This document shows, piece by piece, positions 40,137-45,271 of a stretch of 45,271 bases of DNA. Made by a program: the position numbers and the translations under genes. Under the pieces are notes generated by a model that did not search any database, was not told where the DNA came from, and saw nothing but the letters and a program-made list of their open reading frames with translations. The stretch's first letter is position 1. Each line of letters starts with the position of its first letter. Origin of the DNA: CAZXNF01 sp050741255 (GTDB lineage: Bacteria; Pseudomonadota; Gammaproteobacteria; Burkholderiales; SG8-41); assembly GCA_050741255.1 (NCBI GenBank), contig JBOIEQ010000016.1, positions 1-45,271 of the forward strand, in the 5' to 3' direction.

Positions 40137-40191
40137 GGCTATCGTAGCGCCAGCCCAGCGCCCCGGCAATGGTGGCGCTGGTGACGGGCTT

Positions 40192-41160
40192 TCAATCGAC
40201 CTTCGCCCCCGTGCGCCGGATCACGTCCGCCCACTTCACGTGCTCCGATTTGATCAGCGCGGCGAATTGCGCGGGGGTGCCGCCGACGGGCTCCGCGCCG
40301 ATCGCGGCGAGTTTCTCGCGCGTCGACGGCGCGGCCAGCGCCGCGTTGATCTCCGCGTTGAGCCTCGCGATGATGGCCTTCGACACGCCGGCCGGCGCGA
40401 TGATGCCGTTCCAGGTGGTCGCCTCATATCCCGGCACGCCGGCCTCGGCGATGGTGGGCAGTTCCGGCAGCGCGGTGGAACGCTGCGCACCGCTCACGGC
40501 GAGACCGCGCACGCGGCCCGCCTTCGCCTGCGGCGTGATCGAGTTCTGGCTTTCCAGCATGAGCTGCACCTGGCCGGAGATGAGGTCGGTCAGCGCCGCG
40601 GCGCCGCCCTTGTACGGGATGTGGACGATGTTCGTCCCGGTCATCACCTTAAACAGCTCGAAGCCCACGTGCCCCGGCGAGCCGTTGCCGGACGACGCGT
40701 TGGAGAGCTTGCCCGGGTTGGCTTTCGCGTAGTCGATCACCTCCTGCACCGACTTGAAGGGCAGCTTGGGCGACACCACCAGCAGCATCTGGTTGGCGGC
40801 GACCTGCGCCACCGCCTGGATGTCGCGGTTTACGTCGTAGGGCCGCTTCGCCATCATGTTCGGCCCGATGGCGAGCGCACCCACCGGCGCGTAGGCAATC
40901 GTGTAGCCGTCGGGGTTCGCGCGCACCATGAGTTCGATGCCGAGCGTGAGCGCGCCGCCCGGCCGGTTGTCCACCACGACCTGCTGCGCGAGCCGCGGGG
41001 ACAGTTCCGCGGCCATGATGCGCGCGACGGTGTCGGAGGCGCTGCCCGGCGCCTGCGGAACGATGAGGCGGATCGGGCGGTCGGGGTAACCGGCAGCGGC
41101 GGCCGGACCGCACACTGCCCACAGCATGGCGGCGAGCGCCGCGCGCAACACAGGGTTCAT
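40192..41160 (-). CDS. Bug-family solute-binding protein
   Basis: The ATG at 41160 follows GGAGGA and gives 322 residues. The signal peptide is cut after AAA (about residue 23). Landmarks are VPQAPGSASDTVARIM, VVDNRPGGALTLGIE, NPDGYTIAY, SVQEVIDYAKANPG, IVHIPYKGGAA, LPELPTIAEAGVPGYE and a terminal KWADVIRRTGAKVD. PGSASD replaces the nearly universal PGGxxD, so it is the most divergent member at the first ligand-contact loop. A longer frame to 41268 was rejected. It lies between the toxin-antitoxin pair and the divergent MFS gene. Confidence 0.93.
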   Translation of the reverse strand: MNPVLRAALAAMLWAVCGPAAAAGYPDRPIRLIVPQAPGSASDTVARIMAAELSPRLAQQVVVDNRPGGALTLGIELMVRANPDGYTIAYAPVGALAIGPNMMAKRPYDVNRDIQAVAQVAANQMLLVVSPKLPFKSVQEVIDYAKANPGKLSNASSGNGSPGHVGFELFKVMTGTNIVHIPYKGGAAALTDLISGQVQLMLESQNSITPQAKAGRVRGLAVSGAQRSTALPELPTIAEAGVPGYEATTWNGIIAPAGVSKAIIARLNAEINAALAAPSTREKLAAIGAEPVGGTPAQFAALIKSEHVKWADVIRRTGAKVD

Positions 41161-41277
41161 GTTTTCCTCCGGTGGTCCGCCCGGTCTGCTGGTCCTTATG
41201 CCGGGTCGGCCGCGACTATGACACCGGGCCGCGCGTTCAACAAGCCGGGAGTACCACGTACGCGACATCGGCGCCGC

Positions 41278-41283
41278 TATAAT
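41278..41283 (+). promoter_or_regulatory. TATAAT -10 box next to the MFS start, possible leaderless mRNA
   Basis: A perfect TATAAT lies only five bases before the ATG at 41289. If it is used, transcription would begin at the start codon itself. No ribosome-binding site precedes the ATG, which fits, but no convincing -35 box is present. Confidence 0.35.
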
Positions 41284-41288
41284 CCCGG

Positions 41289-42434
41289 ATGCCTTTAGCG
41301 CTCGTCCTGCTCCTCTCCTCCGTCGTATTCATCAGTCTGAAGGGGCAGCGGGTGCTCTCCACGCTGTTCGGCGTGGAACTCGGCGCCACGCCCTTCGAGA
41401 TGGGCATCCTGTTCGCCATGAACGGGCTGTTTCCGTCCCTGCTCGCGGTGTCCGCGGGGCGCATTGCCGACCGGCTCGACAACCGCATTCTCATGTACGC
41501 CGGCATCGCGGGCTACAGCGCGTGCCTGATGCTGCCGGTGTTCTTCCCCACGCTCGGGGCGCTCTACGTCGCGGTCGCCTTCTCGGGACTGTCGAGCATG
41601 GTCTTTGTGATCGGCACGCAGCACCTGCTGGGCGTGCTGTCCTCGGCGAAAACCCGCACGCGCAATTTCAGTTACTACAGCCTGGGCGAATCCGCCGCCG
41701 CGATCGTCGGGCCGGTGAGCGTGGGCTTCGCCATCGACGCCTTCCGCTTCCAGGCCACCTATCTGTACCTGTCCCTGTTCACCGCGGGTTGCGCGCTGAT
41801 CCTCGCCGCCGCCCATCGCCGGGTGCCGCCCGGCACGCGCGACGCCGGCGATAACCCCGGCCCGCGCCGCATGGCCGACCTGCTGAAGCTGCCGGCCATG
41901 CGCAACGCACTGCTGACCAACGGCGTCGTGATGTCCGCGCTCGATCTCTTCAATCTCTACATGCCGGTCTACGCGCGCGGGCTCGGGCTCAACGCCAGCA
42001 CGATCGGGCTCATCATCGGCGCGTTCGGCGCCGCCGGCATCGTGACCCGTCTGGCGATCCCGCCGATCACGGGGCGCTGGGGCGAGCGCACGATGCTGCT
42101 GTGGTCGCTGGCGCTGGCGGCGGCGGCCTTCGCGCTCGTGCCGCTCACGACGAGCGCGCTCCTGCTCGGCGTCATCGCTTTCTTCATCGGCCTCGGGTTG
42201 GGTTGCGGCCAGCCGCTGTCGATGGTGCTGGCTTACAACGCCGCGCCCAAGGGCCGCCAGGCGGAAGGCATCGCGATGCGGCTTGCCGTGAGCTATGGTT
42301 CGCATCTGGTGATCCCGCCGCTGTTCGGCGCGTTCGGCGCAGTACTGGGGCTGTCGCCGGTGTTCTGGACCTGCGGGGTGCTGCTGACGACGGGGTCGTG
42401 GCTCAATCGCCGGCCTGCCGAAAAACAGAATTAG
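41289..42434 (+). CDS. MFS transporter
   Basis: A 381-residue protein with twelve predicted helices and the motif A-like GRIADRLDNR after helix 2. GTQHLLGVLSSAKTRTRNFSYYS after helix 4 parallels VTLQNLMGVISRPEHRARNFSNFS in the MFS product at 26392, so the two are paralogues of one subfamily. The second half contains FNLYMPVYARGLGL and GLGCGQPLSMVLAYNAAPKGRQAEG. The substrate is unknown. The start follows from alignment of the N-terminus with the other MFS protein. Confidence 0.87.
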   Translation: MPLALVLLLSSVVFISLKGQRVLSTLFGVELGATPFEMGILFAMNGLFPSLLAVSAGRIADRLDNRILMYAGIAGYSACLMLPVFFPTLGALYVAVAFSGLSSMVFVIGTQHLLGVLSSAKTRTRNFSYYSLGESAAAIVGPVSVGFAIDAFRFQATYLYLSLFTAGCALILAAAHRRVPPGTRDAGDNPGPRRMADLLKLPAMRNALLTNGVVMSALDLFNLYMPVYARGLGLNASTIGLIIGAFGAAGIVTRLAIPPITGRWGERTMLLWSLALAAAAFALVPLTTSALLLGVIAFFIGLGLGCGQPLSMVLAYNAAPKGRQAEGIAMRLAVSYGSHLVIPPLFGAFGAVLGLSPVFWTCGVLLTTGSWLNRRPAEKQN

Positions 42435-42465
42435 CCGCGGAGACGCGGAGAGCGCTGAGGTGCCT

Positions 42466-42491
42466 GTCATTCCCGTGCAAACGGGAATCCA
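42466..42491. repeat. Short palindromic repeat (GTCATTCCC family)
   Basis: TTCCCGT and ACGGGAA (42470-42476 and 42481-42487) form a perfect 7-bp stem with a GCAA loop. The flanks GTCA and TCCA complete the common proteobacterial repeat form. It resembles the arms of the element at 6788. It lies 32 bp after the MFS stop and could help stop transcription, though no T-run follows. Confidence 0.5.
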
Positions 42492-42622
42492 TTGAGTCAG
42501 GGATTTAGATCGGTTGCCACGACCCAATACGGAGCCATCCCCGGTGAGATAAGACGATACAAATAACCCGCGGGGTGTCACACGCAGTTAGGCGTAAAAT
42601 CAACCGCCACCGCGGAGGCCCT

Positions 42623-42829
42623 ATGCATTTCACGCTCGAACACGAACGCGAAGAAGACGGCCGCTGGATCGCCGAGGTTCCGGAAATTCCCGGAGCGCTG
42701 GCCTACGGCGCCACGGCCAACGAGGCCATGGCAAAAGCCCAGGCGCTGGCCCTGCGCGTACTGGCCGAGCGCCTCGAACACGACGAATCCGGACCGCAGT
42801 CCATCTCCATCGCCATCCCCGCCGCGTGA
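42623..42829 (+). CDS. hicB: HicB-family antitoxin
   Basis: A 68-residue protein with GGAGG upstream of the ATG. HFTLEHEREEDGRWIAEVPEIPGALAYG and TANEAMAKAQALALRVLAERLE make up the partial RNase H-like fold of short HicB antitoxins, without a C-terminal DNA-binding part. The usual hicA-hicB order is reversed. Its stop overlaps the HicA GTG start (GTGA). A TAAAAT element at 42595-42600 may be the -10 box. Confidence 0.85.
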   Translation: MHFTLEHEREEDGRWIAEVPEIPGALAYGATANEAMAKAQALALRVLAERLEHDESGPQSISIAIPAA

Positions 42830-43038
42830 GCGCGTGGCCTTCGACCAAGGCCCGCCGCGTTCTCGCCGCACTGTTCCGCATTGGCTGGACGCTCAAGCGC
42901 CAATCCGGCTCTCACAAGACGCTGTCCCGCCCCGGTTGGCCCGATGTCGTGTTCGCGTTTCACGACGGGGAGGATATCGGACCCAGGATGCTGGCCAGGA
43001 TCGCGAAGCGCACCGGGCTGAAGCCCGGGGATTTGTAA
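42826..43038 (+). CDS. hicA: HicA-family mRNA interferase toxin
   Basis: A 70-residue GTG-started protein. The dsRBD-like HicA core is visible: VLAALFRIGWTLKRQSGSHKTLSRPGW, with the catalytic His in GSHK, and IGPRMLARIAKRTGL. HicA enzymes cut mRNA and are neutralised by HicB, here translated just before it in an overlapping frame. Confidence 0.85.
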   Translation: MSAWPSTKARRVLAALFRIGWTLKRQSGSHKTLSRPGWPDVVFAFHDGEDIGPRMLARIAKRTGLKPGDL

Positions 43039-43085
43039 GCGCAGCGCCATCCTACTCTGACACCGCTCATGTTTGAGGAAAGCCA

Positions 43086-43367
43086 ATGACCGCGAGCAAA
43101 CGAGTATCGCGCCGCTCCTTGGGCTCTGATCTCGCACGTGTTAAGTCGCAGCGGATCCATCCGCACGAGTACGAGGAACTGCCCGAACTCACCGACGACA
43201 TGCTGGCCCGGGGCAAGGTCAACAAGGGCGGCCGCCCGCGCGTCGAAAACCCCCGCAAACTCATTTCCATCCGGCTGCCGGAAGACGTCATCCGGAAGTG
43301 GCGAGCCACCGGACCCGGCTGGCAAACACGCATGGCCGATCGCCTGACCAAGGTGCAGCCTAAGTGA
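43086..43367 (+). CDS. BrnA-family antitoxin without its toxin
   Basis: A 93-residue protein. The C-terminal part (ISIRLPEDVIRKWRATGPGWQTRMADRL) is the BrnA ribbon-helix-helix domain, and the GPGWQTRM tail is diagnostic. BrnA is normally encoded directly after the toxin BrnT. Here HicA lies 47 bp upstream and no BrnT-like frame exists, so this is an orphan. It may have lost its toxin or act on a distant one. AAGCC rather than a good ribosome-binding site precedes the ATG. Confidence 0.82.
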   Translation: MTASKRVSRRSLGSDLARVKSQRIHPHEYEELPELTDDMLARGKVNKGGRPRVENPRKLISIRLPEDVIRKWRATGPGWQTRMADRLTKVQPK

Positions 43368-43452
43368 GCGCGTACTGTTGCGGGCGGATCTAAGGGTCCA
43401 AGACCAAGCGCTGGCCTGTATGGAAACCGCAGCCTATTATTTCTAACGACTC

Positions 43453-43905
43453 ATGAATATCACGAGCTTTCTTGCTGGTGTTGGCTTCAAACCCTATTCC
43501 AGCGTGGTGAACTCCTGGGACTCATTCGACAAGAGTGGATCTGTACTCATGCAACTGTGGGTAGACCCCGGTCAGCGCGTTCGCGACCATCCAAACCCTT
43601 ACGCATACTTACGAGTGCGCTGCTGGAACGCTGCCTCACACGCAAGAAAAGGACACACACAAGTGGTTGGTTACAACGGCAGAGCCAAAGCAATTGCCGC
43701 AATCGAGAATGGTGCCAAGGGCTATGCCGCGCTCTCTGATGCACCGGAGGAAAAGAGAGGCGCGGGTGTTTGGGCGAAGAATGCCGATCTTTCCAAGGTA
43801 TATCCTGTGCTTGGCATTGAGCGCGAAGAGACGACCAGTGACATATTCGCCATTCTTGGTAAGCCGGTTTCCACACAGTCGATTGGGTCCGGCGGCGAGA
43901 GTTAG
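43453..43905 (+). CDS. Hypothetical protein
   Basis: A 150-residue protein without signal peptide or membrane segment. The middle part is distinctive: MQLWVDPGQRVRDHPNPYAYLRVRCWNAASH and VVGYNGRAKAIAAIENGAKGYAALSD. I have no function to offer. Base composition is lower in GC than its neighbours, as for other acquired genes. Its 3' end overlaps the convergent isocitrate-lyase-type gene by four bases, and it follows two toxin-antitoxin loci. Confidence 0.65.
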   Translation: MNITSFLAGVGFKPYSSVVNSWDSFDKSGSVLMQLWVDPGQRVRDHPNPYAYLRVRCWNAASHARKGHTQVVGYNGRAKAIAAIENGAKGYAALSDAPEEKRGAGVWAKNADLSKVYPVLGIEREETTSDIFAILGKPVSTQSIGSGGES

Positions 43906-44759
43906 CGCAGGAATTCCTTCTGCCACTGTTTGTACTGCGCGCCGTTCGTGAACTTCTCCATCTCCTCGTTCGAGGCGATCCTGCCCTTGAGGTCCGCCGG
44001 CGACCCGCCGCCGTAGAGGTGCGTGTAGACATCCTGCAGCGCCTTGGCCACCGCGGCGATCGGCGAGTGGCCCTGCAGCAGGATGCGGGCGCCGGTGGCG
44101 GCCAGTTCATCGCGCGTGATGCCGGCGGGCGCGGTGCCCACGATGATGGGCTTTTTCGTTGCGGCACGGATGGCCTGGAGCTGCTCGATTTTTTCCAGGC
44201 CGATGACGAAGAGCGCGTCCACGCCGGCGGCCTCGTAGGCCTTGAAGCGGGCGATCGCGCCTTCCAGACCCTCGACCTTGAGCGCCGAGCTGCGGCCCGC
44301 GATGACGACCGAGGGATCCTTGCGCGCCGCGAGCGCGGCCTTCATCTTGCCGACACCCTCTTCCAGCGAGATCAGCGATTCCTTGGTCGCGCCGAACGGC
44401 GTGGGCAGCACGGTGTCCTCGATGGACATGCCTGATACACCGGCGTGTTCCAGCTCTTCCACCGTGCGCATGACGTTCAGCGCGTTGCCATAGCCGTGGT
44501 CGGCGTCGGTCATCAGCGACAGCGAGGTGTAGCGCTGGATGCGCCGCACCTGGTCCGCGAACTCGGTGAGCGTGATGACGATCAGGTCCGGCGAGGCGAG
44601 CACGGTATTGGCGGACACCGAGCCGGCCAGCATGCCGAGTTCGTAGCCGACGGACTGCGCGATGCGCGCCGACAGGGCGTCGTAGACGCTCGCCGGTGTC
44701 AGGCATTTCGTGCCGGCGAGCATGGCGCGCAGGCGTTGGCGTTGTTCGGTGGGAGTCAT
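43902..44759 (-). CDS. Isocitrate lyase/PEP mutase superfamily enzyme (oxaloacetate decarboxylase-like)
   Basis: The 285-residue product has the barrel landmarks of the superfamily: TPASVYDALSARIAQSVGYE, the Mg-binding DADHGYGN (85-92) and GMSIEDTVLPTPFG. The catalytic-loop motif KKCGH of true isocitrate and methylisocitrate lyases is absent, so a C-C lyase of that kind is unlikely. Relatives such as Pseudomonas PA4872 decarboxylate oxaloacetate, and that is the best guess. It is 78 bp downstream of the truncated Bug gene on the same strand. Confidence 0.87.
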   Translation of the reverse strand: MTPTEQRQRLRAMLAGTKCLTPASVYDALSARIAQSVGYELGMLAGSVSANTVLASPDLIVITLTEFADQVRRIQRYTSLSLMTDADHGYGNALNVMRTVEELEHAGVSGMSIEDTVLPTPFGATKESLISLEEGVGKMKAALAARKDPSVVIAGRSSALKVEGLEGAIARFKAYEAAGVDALFVIGLEKIEQLQAIRAATKKPIIVGTAPAGITRDELAATGARILLQGHSPIAAVAKALQDVYTHLYGGGSPADLKGRIASNEEMEKFTNGAQYKQWQKEFLR

Positions 44760-44837
44760 CGCGGTCCTTGGGCGTTAAGAAAAGGAGGCCGCATTCTACC
44801 CGCCCGCACCGCGCCTTACGCCCGCCTCATTCCCGCC

Positions 44838-45271
44838 TCATTCACGTTTAAGGCCGGCGTCCTTGATCATCTTCGCGTTGCTGGCGAGCTCGCGCTTGAG
44901 GAAGGCCGAAAACTCCTCTGGCGTCCCCTGCGCTGCCGCGCCGCCTTCGTGGGCGATGCGCTTCTTCACTTCGGGGTCATCCATCGCCTTGAGCAGCGTG
45001 GCGTTCAACTGGTTCACGATCTCGCGCGGCGTTTTCGCCGGCACCAGCAGGCCGTACCACTGCGTGAACTCGTAGCCGGGCAGGCCCGCCTCCGCCATCG
45101 TCGGCACCGCGGGAAACAGCTCGGAGCGTTTCGCGCTGGAAATCGCCAGCCCCCGCAGGCGTCCGCTGTTGACCGGCGACAGCGCAGTGGTCGGACCGGC
45201 GAAGGCCCACTCCACCTGCCCCGCGATCAGTTCGGTGACGAACAATGAAGTACCACGGTACGGCACGTGCG
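44838..45271 (-). CDS. Bug-family solute-binding protein, C-terminal part (cut by window edge)
   Basis: The frame runs off the window, so the signal peptide and first lobe are missing. The visible codons begin H-V-P-Y-R-G-T-S, the position of the VPYKG motif, and continue with SSAKRSELFPAVPTMAEAG, FTQWYGLLVPAKTPREIV and a C-terminal NAKMIKDAGLKRE. VPYRG with Arg in place of Lys is a variant. The GTG at 45266 is an internal Val codon, not a start. Confidence 0.9.
   Translation of the reverse strand, partial: HVPYRGTSLFVTELIAGQVEWAFAGPTTALSPVNSGRLRGLAISSAKRSELFPAVPTMAEAGLPGYEFTQWYGLLVPAKTPREIVNQLNATLLKAMDDPEVKKRIAHEGGAAAQGTPEEFSAFLKRELASNAKMIKDAGLKRE

Noticed and set aside
1..45271. Tripartite tricarboxylate transporter operons
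   Set aside because: Bug genes suggested them, but no TctA or TctB membrane protein is encoded anywhere in the window.
1..45271. CRISPR arrays, tRNA or rRNA genes, prophage
   Set aside because: No regularly spaced direct repeats, cloverleaf-forming sequences, rRNA or phage structural genes were seen. The repeats present are isolated palindromic units.

Overview
The window is GC-rich DNA with long open frames on both strands. Its content suggests a betaproteobacterium, most likely of the Burkholderiales (Bordetella/Cupriavidus-like). The main evidence is fourteen genes, one of them cut by the window edge, for Bug-family (TctC-like) periplasmic solute-binding proteins, an expansion typical of that order. 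The taxonomy is inferred; there is no rRNA or other marker gene. No tRNA, rRNA, CRISPR array, prophage or complete insertion sequence is visible. No gap between genes exceeds 300 bases.

Layout. 1-8364: a cyclase-family hydrolase, an aldo/keto reductase, a methyltransferase, an alpha/beta hydrolase, three Bug proteins, a ModA-like binding protein without a signal peptide, and a small exported protein. 8496-11313: a visibly less GC-rich two-gene unit, a nuclease-helicase-S24 peptidase fusion (DUF2075 family) preceded by a MazG-like pyrophosphohydrolase. This is the best candidate for an under-described, defence-like system. 11506-13110: two coupled genes of unknown function and a DUF433/DUF5615 toxin-antitoxin pair. 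13336-18464: Bug protein, sugar epimerase with DUF3301 protein, VWA membrane protein, Bug protein, small membrane protein. 18523-20862: a compact operon of four predicted lipoproteins (CsgG-like, a PEGA-like protein, DUF4810, DUF799). 21087-29600: two Bug proteins, MATE exporter, a lipoprotein, a spermidine-synthase-like protein, an MFS transporter, a 271-bp MITE-like element that has rewritten the 3' end of a quinone oxidoreductase gene, and a sirtuin. 29702-34451: Bug protein, a DUF2167 / site-2 protease / small membrane protein operon, carbonic anhydrase, EamA transporter. 34458-39583: an operon-like run of four consecutive Bug genes behind a D-2-hydroxyacid dehydrogenase. 39611-45271: ParE/RHH pair, Bug protein, a second related MFS transporter, HicBA, an orphan BrnA antitoxin, an unknown protein, a PEP-mutase/isocitrate-lyase-type enzyme, and a truncated Bug gene.

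How it fits together. The bulk looks like a catabolic and uptake region: many extracytoplasmic binding proteins for small organic acids sit beside enzymes acting on hydroxy acids, esters and carbonyls. No TctA/TctB membrane subunits and no LysR-type regulators are encoded here, so the binding proteins must share membrane partners elsewhere or serve as sensors. Four toxin-antitoxin loci or remnants, several palindromic repeats and the low-GC helicase unit mark this as a plastic part of the genome. Starts were refined from ribosome-binding sites and signal peptides, and several differ from the longest open frame.
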